Positions 23,971 to 31,616 of a stretch of 35,076 nt of DNA are shown here, one piece after another. The position numbers were made by a program, and so were the translations under genes. Under the pieces are notes generated by a model, which worked only from the letters and a program-made list of their open reading frames with translations, was not told the origin of the DNA and did not search any database. Source of the DNA: Bacteroidales bacterium UBA1219 (GTDB lineage Bacteria; Bacteroidota; Bacteroidia; Bacteroidales; P3); contig DBXF01000006.1 of the NCBI GenBank assembly GCA_002309295.1, positions 22,681-57,756 on the forward strand, given 5' to 3'. Position 1 is the stretch's first letter. Each line of letters opens with the position of its first letter.

Positions 23971-24369
23971 ATGAAACGACTTCTTTTGTCGGCGCTTTGC
24001 GCATTGCTGCTTTCGGCAACGGCAGTAGCCCAATCCTATGTCGGCACCCTCAACACCAACGGCTACGAACGCAAAGATGTAACCGTAAGAATATCAGCAA
24101 AAAACGAGCGACAGGCCGTGCTCTCGATGTACAACGCAAAATTCTCGCGCTGGATGCCACTCACAGTAGACTTCGACATCTACCCCGTAACTTTGGACGA
24201 AAACCAACGTCTTTCGGCAAACAACGTCATCCCCACCTACAAGGGCGAAAAGCAGGAAAAACGCATAGTACGGCAACTGTCGGGTGCGATAATCGGCAAC
24301 TCGCTGACTTTCAAATGTCTGATGGGCGATAAAAATGTGTCGTTTTCGGGCAAAAGTAAAGGGAAATAA
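23971..24369 (+). CDS. Small exported beta-rich protein of unknown function (operon gene 3)
   Basis: The ATG at 23971 gives 132 aa with a clear signal peptide (LLLSALCALLLSATAVAQ, cleavage after residue 21). An in-frame upstream start at 23941 would overlap the previous gene and spoil the signal, so I reject it. The mature part looks beta-rich: SYVGTLNTNGYERKDVTVRI, then a YNAKFSRWMPLTVDFDIYPV segment, and ends SLTFKCLMGDKNVSFSGKSK. This resembles small calycin/lipocalin-like proteins of Bacteroidales (YxGtL opening, alternating hydrophobic strands), but I cannot name the family. It lacks a lipobox, so it is probably periplasmic. It follows the 435-aa gene by 4 bp. GC use falls sharply just after its stop. 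Confidence 0.75.
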   Translation: MKRLLLSALCALLLSATAVAQSYVGTLNTNGYERKDVTVRISAKNERQAVLSMYNAKFSRWMPLTVDFDIYPVTLDENQRLSANNVIPTYKGEKQEKRIVRQLSGAIIGNSLTFKCLMGDKNVSFSGKSKGK

Positions 24370-24393
24370 AAGACGTTCTGTCCGCACAAAACA

Positions 24394-24425
24394 CATTCCG
24401 CTTGTGCAAAGGGAATGCTTTTGGC
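24394..24425 (+). terminator. Weak candidate terminator after the unknown operon
   Basis: CATTCC (24394-24399) can pair with GGAATG (24412-24417), followed by CTTTTGG. The stem is short and the T-run poor; this is a tentative call. Confidence 0.25.
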
Positions 24426-24481
24426 AATGTTATACTTTTGTAACTATCTATTACTCTGCGAATTAAAAAATATTCAAACCC

Positions 24482-24527
24482 TTCGAAAACAAAAATTTTG
24501 TGGTTTCGAAAAAAGTTTGTATTTTTG
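24482..24527 (+). promoter_or_regulatory. Promoter of the ATPase gene with a dyad over the -33 box
   Basis: TTTG (24497-24500) and TATTTTTG (24520-24527) are 19 bp apart, a textbook Bacteroidetes promoter. The -33 box lies inside an inverted repeat: TTCGAAA-ACAAAA-A-TTTTGT-GG-TTTCGAA (24482-24510; 13 paired bases with a GG bulge). A repressor or activator site is likely. Confidence 0.7.
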
Positions 24528-24534
24528 CATCGTG

Positions 24535-24580
24535 TATTTTTACGCAATTCACTGCGTAAAAATACGCAATACACTGCGTA
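24535..24580 (+). promoter_or_regulatory. Tandem dyads in the ATPase leader
   Basis: Two copies of TACGCA-N6-TGCGTA (24541-24558 and 24563-24580), 22 bp apart, differing at one spacer base. The first extends to a perfect 12-bp inverted repeat, TATTTTTACGCA / TGCGTAAAAATA (24535-24564). They occupy nearly all of the leader between the likely transcription start (about 24534) and the ATG at 24593. They could bind a protein dimer on the same DNA face or fold in the RNA. Confidence 0.75.
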
Positions 24581-24592
24581 AAACATACAGAC

Positions 24593-25777
24593 ATGTACAA
24601 AAAAACTGAATACGAGACAATTACAGAGCGACTGAAAGAGCCGCGGAAATTCATTCAGGTGGTAATGGGACCGCGTCAGGTGGGGAAATCTACGGTTGTA
24701 AAACAGGTTTTGGAAGATATTGATTTGCCATATCAGTTTTATTCCGCCGACCAGCCTATGGCCTTCAACAATTCATGGGTGTCCAATTGCTGGGCCGCCA
24801 CACGCAGCATTATGGAGAGTCAAGGCCATAACACCATCATCCTTGTTATCGACGAAATCCAGAAAATCGCCAACTGGAGCGAAGCGGTGAAAAAAGAGTG
24901 GGACGACGACACCTTCCACAATCGGGACATCAAAGTGTTGTTGCTTGGCAGCAGTCGTGTAATGCTTGAAAGAGGTCTTTCAGAATCCTTGGCCGGACGT
25001 TTTGAAGAAATTCGCATGACCCATTGGAGCTACACTGAAATGAAAGAATGTTTCGGGCTCTCGCTATACCAATACCTGTTTTATGGCGGATATCCGGGTG
25101 CAGCCCACCTTATCAACGACACCGACCGCTGGGAACAGTACATACAATCGTCAATAATAGAGACCTCCATAAACAAGGACATACTGATGGACACTCCTAT
25201 CGGCAAGCCGGCCTTGTTGCGTCAGACAATGGAGATGGCTGCCGCATACTCGGGTGAATTGCTGTCGCTCAACAAAATGCTCGGCAGTCTGCTGGATGCC
25301 GGCAACACTTCGACTCTCGCAGGTTATATACATCTGCTCGACGAAAGCGGATTAGTGTGCGGATTGCAGAAATACAGTATCGACTTTGCACGACGCAAAT
25401 CGAGTGTGCCCAAATTCCAAGTGTACAACAACGCATTGAAAATCATCTACACGCCATTGTCATTCGAACAAGCCTTGCTCGACAGGGGTGCATGGGGACA
25501 TATTTTCGAATCGGGTATTGGTGCGCATATCGTAAGTCAAGCATTTCGCAATCGTTTCGAAGTGTACTACTGGCGGGACAACAGAAACGAAGTCGATTTC
25601 ATTCTTAGGAAAAAAGGCATAGTGGTTGCCATAGAGGTGAAAAGCAATGCCGAAAAGAACACCAAGGGACTAGACGTTTTTAGAAAGCAGTTCAAACCCA
25701 ACAAGGCCTTTATTGTCGGGGATGGCGGCATCAGTGCCGAAGAATTCCTTTCGTGGGATTTGAAAGGGCTGTTTTAG
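24593..25777 (+). CDS. AAA_14/DUF4143 ATPase
   Basis: The 394-aa protein has an N-terminal P-loop ATPase with Walker A GPRQVGKST (26-34), Walker B LVIDEIQKI (84-92) and a sensor-like LLLGSSR (about 115-121), then a winged-helix region and a C-terminal DUF4143 domain. The DUF4143 end contains ESGIGAHIV, YYWRDNRNEVDFIL and VVAIEVKSN, a PD-(D/E)xK nuclease-like pattern, although it is not shown that members cut DNA. These ATPases are abundant in Bacteroidota and their role is unknown; links to defence or mobile DNA are suspected. The gene stands alone between the unknown operon and glutamine synthetase, and codons are less GC-rich than its neighbours, in line with acquisition. Its promoter region is unusually rich in dyads. 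All motifs are intact. Confidence 0.9.
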   Translation: MYKKTEYETITERLKEPRKFIQVVMGPRQVGKSTVVKQVLEDIDLPYQFYSADQPMAFNNSWVSNCWAATRSIMESQGHNTIILVIDEIQKIANWSEAVKKEWDDDTFHNRDIKVLLLGSSRVMLERGLSESLAGRFEEIRMTHWSYTEMKECFGLSLYQYLFYGGYPGAAHLINDTDRWEQYIQSSIIETSINKDILMDTPIGKPALLRQTMEMAAAYSGELLSLNKMLGSLLDAGNTSTLAGYIHLLDESGLVCGLQKYSIDFARRKSSVPKFQVYNNALKIIYTPLSFEQALLDRGAWGHIFESGIGAHIVSQAFRNRFEVYYWRDNRNEVDFILRKKGIVVAIEVKSNAEKNTKGLDVFRKQFKPNKAFIVGDGGISAEEFLSWDLKGLF

Positions 25778-25851
25778 TAAGATTAGCGACGAGGTAAAAC
25801 ACTAAAAAACGATACCCCTAAAACAAATTTCCACAATTCAATAAAAAAACG

Positions 25852-25876
25852 TATCTTTGCACTCCGTTTCGAAACG
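25852..25876 (+). promoter_or_regulatory. Candidate glutamine synthetase promoter with adjacent palindrome
   Basis: TATCTTTG (25852-25859) fits TAnnTTTG; no -33 TTTG is seen at 19-21 bp. Six bases downstream is the perfect palindrome CGTTTCGAAACG (25865-25876), covering the expected transcription start, a possible operator for nitrogen control. The ATG is at 25931. Confidence 0.55.
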
Positions 25877-25930
25877 AACGGAAGCAGAAAAAAATAACAA
25901 TATATATAACCCGTAAATTTAAATAAAGAC

Positions 25931-27445
25931 ATGACAGACAATAACATACAACTAAACCCCAACCCAATTGTCCGCTTTCTGGGCAAGCCGATGAGCCAGT
26001 TCACCAAAGAGGATATCATCAAAGTTGTGAAGGAATTCGAGATTGAGATGATAAAATTCCGCTACGTGGCCAACGACGGCAAGCTGAAAACCCTCAATTT
26101 CATCATCAACAGTCTGGAGCACCTCGACGACGTGCTTACCGCCGGCGAGCGTGTGGACGGCAGCAGCCTCTTCCCCTTCCTCGAGGCAGGCAGCAGCGAC
26201 CTCTACGTGGTGCCGCGTTTCCGCACCGCTTTCATCGACCCCTTTGCCGAGATTCCCACCCTCGACCTGCTGTGCAACTACTACACCTACGACGGCAAGC
26301 CTTTCGCCATGGCACCGGAATACACCCTTGCCAAGGCCGCCAAAGCTTTCACCGAAACCACCGGAATGGAATTCGAGACAATGGGCGAGCTTGAATACTA
26401 CGTGATAGCCCCCAAGGAAGATATTTTCCTTGCCGCCGACCAAAAAGGCTACCACACCTCCGCCCCCTACTGCAAATTCGAGAACTACCGCACCGAGGCC
26501 ATGAAACTCATAGCCGAATGTGGCGGACTTATCAAATACGGCCACAGCGAAGTGGGCAACTTCACCGTGGGTGACACCATGTACGAGCAAAACGAGATCG
26601 AATTCCTGCCAACCAACATTCAGGACTCCGCCGACCAGCTCGTCATAGCCAAATGGATTATGCGCAACCTCGCCTACCAGTACGGCATCACCGTCACCTT
26701 CGCACCGAAAATCACCGTGGGTAAGGCTGGCAGCGGCATGCACATTCACACCCGCGTGAGCAAGGAGGGCAATAACATGTACGTGGGTGCCGAAGGCCTC
26801 ACCGAGACAGCCCACAAGACAATAGCCGGTATGCTCGACCTCGCCGCGTCGCTCACCGCTTTCGGCAACACCAACCCCACCTCGTATTTCCGTCTGGTGC
26901 CTCATCAGGAGGCTCCCACCAACATCTGCTGGGGCGACCGCAACCGCTCCGCCATGGTGCGTGTGCCGCTGGGCTGGGACAAAGGCTGCGGCAGCATCAG
27001 CAACGACTGCAACCCGCTGGAACCCAAGAACGACAAAGACTTTTCGTACAAACAGACCATAGAGCTGCGCACCCCCGACGGCTCGGCCAACGTGTATCTG
27101 CTTCTGGCAGGAATGGCAGTGGCCGCACGCCATGGTTTCGAGATGGAAAACGCCGTGCAGTTCGCCAAGGACCGCTACGTTAGCGTCAACATCTTCGAAC
27201 ACGAGGATGTGCTGAAACGTCTGGCCGTACTGCCCGACTCCTGCGCCGCCAGCGCCGACATCCTCGAGAAAGACCGCAAGGTTTACGAAGAAAAAGGCGT
27301 GTTCGACCCACGGCTTATCGACGGCATTCTGACCGACCTTCGTAAATTCAACGACCGCACACTGCGCGCCGACATCAGCGCCGACTCCAACACCGCCAAC
27401 GAGAAAACACTCGAGCTGGTGCAGTCGTTCATACAATGCGGATGA
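25931..27445 (+). CDS. glnA: Glutamine synthetase (GSI-type)
   Basis: The enzyme makes glutamine from glutamate, ammonia and ATP. The 504-aa chain has the beta-grasp N-domain (about 30-120, with IEMIKFRYVANDGKLK) and a catalytic domain with GELEYYVI (152-159, metal Glu153/Glu155), GSGMHIH (267-273), NPTSYFRLVP (315-324, with the substrate-binding Arg321) and ELRTPDGSAN (378-387). It is some 35-60 residues longer than standard bacterial GSI. I do not find the NLYxLP-type adenylylation loop of the GSI-beta enzymes near the C-terminus, so control by adenylylation is unlikely. It appears monocistronic, with TATCTTTG and a palindrome upstream, and shows the strong GC-ending codon bias of a highly expressed gene. 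Symbol given by family; Bacteroidota often hold more than one glutamine synthetase. Confidence 0.93.
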   Translation: MTDNNIQLNPNPIVRFLGKPMSQFTKEDIIKVVKEFEIEMIKFRYVANDGKLKTLNFIINSLEHLDDVLTAGERVDGSSLFPFLEAGSSDLYVVPRFRTAFIDPFAEIPTLDLLCNYYTYDGKPFAMAPEYTLAKAAKAFTETTGMEFETMGELEYYVIAPKEDIFLAADQKGYHTSAPYCKFENYRTEAMKLIAECGGLIKYGHSEVGNFTVGDTMYEQNEIEFLPTNIQDSADQLVIAKWIMRNLAYQYGITVTFAPKITVGKAGSGMHIHTRVSKEGNNMYVGAEGLTETAHKTIAGMLDLAASLTAFGNTNPTSYFRLVPHQEAPTNICWGDRNRSAMVRVPLGWDKGCGSISNDCNPLEPKNDKDFSYKQTIELRTPDGSANVYLLLAGMAVAARHGFEMENAVQFAKDRYVSVNIFEHEDVLKRLAVLPDSCAASADILEKDRKVYEEKGVFDPRLIDGILTDLRKFNDRTLRADISADSNTANEKTLELVQSFIQCG

Positions 27446-27449
27446 TTCC

Positions 27450-27520
27450 AGTTCAGAATTCGGAACTAATTGATAATTAGTAATTAGCAATTAGTAGTTA
27501 GTAATTAGTATGAAGTTAGG
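27450..27520. repeat. Simple-repeat trailer after glutamine synthetase
   Basis: Four bases after the GS stop is AGTTCAGAATTCGGAACT (27450-27467), an AGTTC/GAACT stem-loop related to the GAATTCGGA block after yidC and after 30504. It is followed by TAATTAGTA-type repeats to about 27512. The rest of the spacer to 27677 holds nothing recognisable. Confidence 0.6.
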
Positions 27521-27677
27521 TTTGGAAATTTAGGAAGAGAGATTTGGTTTTACGGCGTGTGTGCGTATGGATTGCGAAACAAATATTTTTCAACGGCTGT
27601 AATATTTTGAAGTCAAATGGAATTATTAATTAGTAGAAACGTTGAAAAATATTTCTCTACATAATAATATATTGACC

Positions 27678-30290
27678 ATGATAGTCAAGCTTTTGGCAAA
27701 AAAAAGGAGAATTTCGGGCGGCAAAGTGTTTTATTTTGTCCTGTTATTGTCCTTTTTTGTTTCCGGCTTGGCCCAGCAACGCGAGGTGAGCGGCTCGATA
27801 CTCGACAAAAACGGCAATCCAGTGGCTTTTGCCAATGTATTTGTTGACAACACCACAATCGGTACCATAAGTGATATTTCGGGCAACTTCGCACTAACTG
27901 TTGACGACACCTGCAAACGTCTGCATATCAAATGCATGGGCTTCGACGAGGTGTATGCCGACATCCCTGCCGACGGACGTCCCATCAAGGTACGGATGAA
28001 AGAGACGGTGTTTATGCTCAAGGACGTGGTGGTGAAACCCGGCATTAACCCTGCCAACCGCATCATTCAGGCGGCCATCGACAACAAAAAGAAAAACGAC
28101 TTCCAAAAACAGGACGCCTACTCCTATACCTCGTACAACCGCGGGGTGATAGAGTTCGCCCACGACGAAGAGACCTCGGCACGGCAGACCGCCGCAAAGC
28201 TTATGCCGAAACGCGACACGGTGAAGGACTCTTTCGAAATTTTTGTCGACGAGATAATCGACAGCACCTACCTTTTCTTCACCGAGTCAGTGTCGGAATA
28301 CAAATACAAGAAACCCGACCGTGTGAGCGAGAACGTCATTGCCACACGCACCGCCGGCACCGAGAATCCCATCTTCTCCATCATCCTCACACAGATGCAG
28401 TCTACGTCGTTTTACTCCAGCACTTTCGACATTTTGGGCGTGCCCTACATCAACCCCATCCGCAAAGGCACATTCCGACGCTATTTCTTTTTGCTGCAGG
28501 ACACTATCTATCAAGGCAACGACACCGTTTTCGGGATAATGTTCTACCCACAGCCAAACAAGGAGTTCAACTCTATGAAAGGCAAAGTGTTCATCAACAG
28601 CAACGGCTACGCCATACAAAGCATTGTGGCAGAGCCTGTGAAGGTGCTGTCCACTTTCAACAGCCTTTCGGCAATAGCCTCCTCCGTGCCCGACTCGACA
28701 AGCAACAAGTCAAACACCGACTCACTGGCTCTGACCATCTCGGCCTCGACCGCATCGTTCGGCATGGCGGAGAAAGACAACTCGCTGGTGTTCCGCATCA
28801 AACACCTGTATGCCACCGACAGTCTCGGCCGCTGGCGTCCCGATTTCCTGCATTTCGAGCTGGGAATACGTATGTCGAAAAAGAACGACGTACTTGTGCG
28901 GTTCTCCACCACCAACAAAATCAACGACTTCACTTTCAATCCCAAGCTGAAACGCCGCGAGTTCTCCGACGTTACCCTTAACATCGACGAGGAGGCTGTT
29001 ACCAACGACACCGCCGTGTGGAACCGCTACCGTCCGGCCATCACCGAAAAGGAGAAAAACACCTTTATCCTCTACGACAGCATCAACCAGCAGATGAAGA
29101 AAGAGGGGGTGAAATTCAGCCTTGCTGGAGCCATGGACTGGCTTTTGCAAGCTATGTACGGCAAGATTAAAATCGGAAGTTTCGCCCTCGACCTCAACAA
29201 ACTGTACTCCTACAACGGCTACGAGCACTCGCGCTGGGGCATGGGACTGGAGTGGAACGTGGCCAAGTGGCTGCGTCCGAGCGGATATTTCGGCTACGGC
29301 GTGAAAGACAAAGAATGGAAATACGGCGGCGACCTCGACTTTTTCTTCGACCGCTACAAAAGCCGCAGCCTCACGCTGTTCTACCACCGCGACCTGAAAC
29401 AAGCCGCCAACACCAAGCTTTACAACTACCAGCTGCTCGACATCGACGGCAATATAGAATACGCCATGCAACATTTCTCGAAAGTACAGCAGGCCGGTGT
29501 AAGCCTGTCCATGCCGCTATGGAGACATGTGAAAGGCACGGCGTCGTTCTCCTACTCGCGCGAAACGCCGATGTACGACTCCAACGGCATTTTCTACGCC
29601 AAAGACCTGATAGACCCGCCCGCTACCACCGATTACGCCGAGGTGGGACTTACACTAACCTACGAGAAAAACGACAAAATACGTCTGCCGAAATACGAGA
29701 TAAGCCTCGGCACGGAGTTCTCGCACCCCGTCATCGTCATCAACTACACCCGCGGACTGTCGCTGTTCGACGCCGATCAGTCGTACAACCGTCTTTTGGT
29801 GGAATACCGCCAGCATATACAAGTGCAGCACTACGGCACGTTGGGACTTTTCTCGCAGCTGGGATACGTGGACAGCGATGTGCCATACAGCCGCCTGTTC
29901 GCCACCGTGGGAACGGGAAACATGTGGTACTACTTCCGCAACAGCTTTATGACACTCAGACCGCACGAGTTCGTCTCTGACCGTTTTGCCAACCTGTGCG
30001 TCAGCTTCAGCTTTGCCAAGCCCTTGTGGAAACTGAAACACTCGCGTCCGAAGTTCTTTTTGCAAGTAAATTCGATAATCGGCACAGCCAAAAACGAGCT
30101 CTCCTTCGACGGGATGCCGCTCAAAGCACCCGAAAAAGGCATACTGGAGCCATGCGTGGCCATCAACGACATCATCACCTACAGCTCGATAACCCTCGGC
30201 GTGGGATACGCCTACCGCATAAGTTCCTACAATTCGATATACGAAAAAGAGAATATGGCCGTTTTTATGACAATAGGAATTAATTATTAA
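27678..30290 (+). CDS. DUF5686 outer-membrane protein with carboxypeptidase-regulatory-like domain
   Basis: The 870-aa product has a signal peptide (GKVFYFVLLLSFFVSGLAQ) and a CarboxypepD_reg-like beta-sandwich opening REVSGSILDKNGNPVAFANV, containing ISDISGNFAL. The rest is DUF5686, a family found with this domain in Bacteroidota: about 400 residues of mixed fold, then repeated amphipathic strands with many Tyr/Phe (RSLTLFYHRDLKQAANTKLY and similar) ending in GYAYRISSYNSI and MTIGINY, as in outer-membrane beta-barrels. Function is unknown; the layout resembles a TonB-dependent receptor without plug. The ORF can be opened at a TTG (27642), but ATG 27678 gives a better signal peptide. A 66-aa lipoprotein gene follows after 13 bp. 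Confidence 0.88.
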   Translation: MIVKLLAKKRRISGGKVFYFVLLLSFFVSGLAQQREVSGSILDKNGNPVAFANVFVDNTTIGTISDISGNFALTVDDTCKRLHIKCMGFDEVYADIPADGRPIKVRMKETVFMLKDVVVKPGINPANRIIQAAIDNKKKNDFQKQDAYSYTSYNRGVIEFAHDEETSARQTAAKLMPKRDTVKDSFEIFVDEIIDSTYLFFTESVSEYKYKKPDRVSENVIATRTAGTENPIFSIILTQMQSTSFYSSTFDILGVPYINPIRKGTFRRYFFLLQDTIYQGNDTVFGIMFYPQPNKEFNSMKGKVFINSNGYAIQSIVAEPVKVLSTFNSLSAIASSVPDSTSNKSNTDSLALTISASTASFGMAEKDNSLVFRIKHLYATDSLGRWRPDFLHFELGIRMSKKNDVLVRFSTTNKINDFTFNPKLKRREFSDVTLNIDEEAVTNDTAVWNRYRPAITEKEKNTFILYDSINQQMKKEGVKFSLAGAMDWLLQAMYGKIKIGSFALDLNKLYSYNGYEHSRWGMGLEWNVAKWLRPSGYFGYGVKDKEWKYGGDLDFFFDRYKSRSLTLFYHRDLKQAANTKLYNYQLLDIDGNIEYAMQHFSKVQQAGVSLSMPLWRHVKGTASFSYSRETPMYDSNGIFYAKDLIDPPATTDYAEVGLTLTYEKNDKIRLPKYEISLGTEFSHPVIVINYTRGLSLFDADQSYNRLLVEYRQHIQVQHYGTLGLFSQLGYVDSDVPYSRLFATVGTGNMWYYFRNSFMTLRPHEFVSDRFANLCVSFSFAKPLWKLKHSRPKFFLQVNSIIGTAKNELSFDGMPLKAPEKGILEPCVAINDIITYSSITLGVGYAYRISSYNSIYEKENMAVFMTIGINY

Positions 30291-30303
30291 AAAACACTAT
30301 ACA

Positions 30304-30504
30304 ATGAAAAAAATATTTTTTACACTTGCAACCATAGCACTATTCGCAGCCTGCGGCGGTAACTCGAACAACAACGAAAACGACGAAGACACACTGACCT
30401 ACGAACAGGTGAAACAGAAAATCGATTCAACCGACGTAGCCAACGCCCCCGCCATTGAACAGGAAGAATGGCAGGACGGCGGTGAGATTGTGTGGGATAA
30501 TTGA
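30304..30504 (+). CDS. 66-aa lipoprotein, co-transcribed with the DUF5686 gene
   Basis: A very small lipoprotein: signal MKKIFFTLATIALFAAC (Cys17) followed by an Asn/Glu/Asp-rich, unstructured mature chain ending QDGGEIVWDN. It starts 13 bp after the DUF5686 stop and so is probably in the same transcript. Nothing indicates an activity; an acidic surface tether or accessory to the barrel is possible. The start is fixed by the signal peptide and by spacing. Confidence 0.75.
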   Translation: MKKIFFTLATIALFAACGGNSNNNENDEDTLTYEQVKQKIDSTDVANAPAIEQEEWQDGGEIVWDN

Positions 30505-30674
30505 GTTCGGAATTCGGAGTTCGGAATTCGGAACGTGTTGAGAATTAAGAGTTAAGAATTAACAATTAAGAATTAGCTATTAATTCGGGAGTTAGGATTT
30601 CGGAATTCTCCGCTTCCTATCGAAACTACCACTGGCAGTTTCTTCATTTCGACAGGCTCAGCCACCAATCTTAC
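30504..30674. repeat. Repeat-rich convergent spacer with REP-like hairpin
   Basis: Beginning in the stop codon, GAGTTCGGAATTCG occurs twice in tandem (30504-30531) and is followed by AATTAAGAGTTAAGAATTAA-type repeats. At 30622-30642 GAAACT-ACC-ACT-GGC-AGTTTC forms an imperfect triloop hairpin, and 30647-30666 is TTTCGACAGGCTCAGCCACC, a sequence type seen in dispersed bacterial repeats. This lies between convergent genes. Confidence 0.65.
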
Positions 30675-31118
30675 TTACTGAAAATTATAGGTTTGGCAGA
30701 TAACAGGGTGGCAGCTTTCGAATACCATTGTGCGCTGTCCTTTCACATTGTTGATACTGAATGAGTTGTCCGTCTCACATTCGCAATCGGCCTGAACCGG
30801 AGTGACCTCTATTTCTTTCACAAAAATAGTGTCGTGCGACTGGCGGCACCGCACTTCAATATCCTCCCAACCACAATTAACCCAAAGGTTGTAGTGTGTA
30901 ACATAGACAGTGCCGTTGCTATAGCTCACCGCAACAGATTCGGGGTTGTAGGGACCTTTTTCGTCACTGCCATGGCAAGGGGTGAAGGAGATATCTGACA
31001 CCGTCAACTCATTGGCTTTGTTTTCGTTTTTGTCTTTTTTGCACGAAGTGGCGAAAACCACTCCCACCAAAGCCACTGCCAACAGCGGCAAAACGGTTTT
31101 AAAAATTGACTTTTTCAT
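30675..31118 (-). CDS. Lipoprotein of unknown function, array member 1
   Basis: A 147-aa lipoprotein with signal MKKSIFKTVLPLLAVALVGV ending FATSC (Cys26). The mature domain (ISFTPCHGSDEKG, YSNGTVYVTHYNLWVNCG, CECETDNSFSINNVKG, FESCHPVICQTYNF) has six further cysteines and is clearly paralogous to the next gene upstream (31125-31562), with the cysteines conserved, suggesting disulfides or a metal site. Last gene of a four-lipoprotein operon; it begins 6 bp after the preceding TAG. Family not recognised. The first 78 bp are nearly identical in all four genes. Confidence 0.82.
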   Translation of the reverse strand: MKKSIFKTVLPLLAVALVGVVFATSCKKDKNENKANELTVSDISFTPCHGSDEKGPYNPESVAVSYSNGTVYVTHYNLWVNCGWEDIEVRCRQSHDTIFVKEIEVTPVQADCECETDNSFSINNVKGQRTMVFESCHPVICQTYNFQ

Positions 31119-31124
31119 AAACTA

Positions 31125-31562
31125 CTAAAAATCAAAGGTTTGGCAGATGACGGGGTCGCAGCTTTCGAAAACGAGAGTCCAGCGACCTTTGATGTTGTTT
31201 ATCTGGAAAATGTGGTCGGTAGAGCAGATACAGTTTGCGTAGCCACCGTTGCCGAATTCGAGGACACGCAGGGTGTCGTTGCTTTGGGTTACTCTTGTGC
31301 CTACCTGAGTAAAATCGCAGGAAACGGAGAGGTTGTAATGCTCCACGGTTACCGTGCCATTGCTGTAATTAACCACCACCGAGTCGGGGTCGCCGATACC
31401 TTTGTCGGCACCATCGTGGCAAGGGGTAAAGGATATTTCGGAGACATCGCCAGTTCCCGGTTTGGCATTTTCTTTGTCTTTCTTGCACGAAGTAGCGAAA
31501 AACACTCCCACCAAAGCCACCGCCAACAGCGGCTGTACGGTTTTAAAAATTGACTTTTTCAT
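31125..31562 (-). CDS. Lipoprotein of unknown function, array member 2
   Basis: A 145-aa paralogue of array member 1. The signal ends FATSC (Cys26); the mature part shares ISFTPCH, YSNGTVTVEHYNLSVSC, CICSTDHIFQINNIKG and FESCDPVICQTFDF with member 1, including the paired cysteines. The regions in between differ considerably, so the duplication is not very recent there, in contrast with the almost unchanged signal-coding DNA. It lies 54 bp downstream of member 3 and 6 bp upstream of member 1. Function unknown; a surface-exposed binding protein is plausible. Confidence 0.82.
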   Translation of the reverse strand: MKKSIFKTVQPLLAVALVGVFFATSCKKDKENAKPGTGDVSEISFTPCHDGADKGIGDPDSVVVNYSNGTVTVEHYNLSVSCDFTQVGTRVTQSNDTLRVLEFGNGGYANCICSTDHIFQINNIKGRWTLVFESCDPVICQTFDF

Positions 31563-31616
31563 AATTAATTTGTTTTATATTTTGAATAACGTTACATTTT
31601 TACGTTTATTATATGC

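Noticed and set aside
24541..24580. Possible CRISPR-like or att repeats before the ATPase
   Set aside because: Only two units, 22 bp apart, directly between promoter and start codon; better explained as operator or leader structure.
25952..27490. Long minus-strand open frame (512 codons) opposite glutamine synthetase
   Set aside because: It mirrors a GC-ending-codon gene, where antisense frames stay open by composition; its product is His/Val/Gly-rich with no motif.
27642..27677. TTG start for the DUF5686 protein
   Set aside because: Needs a rare start codon and adds a segment before the basic region of the signal peptide; ATG 27678 is better.
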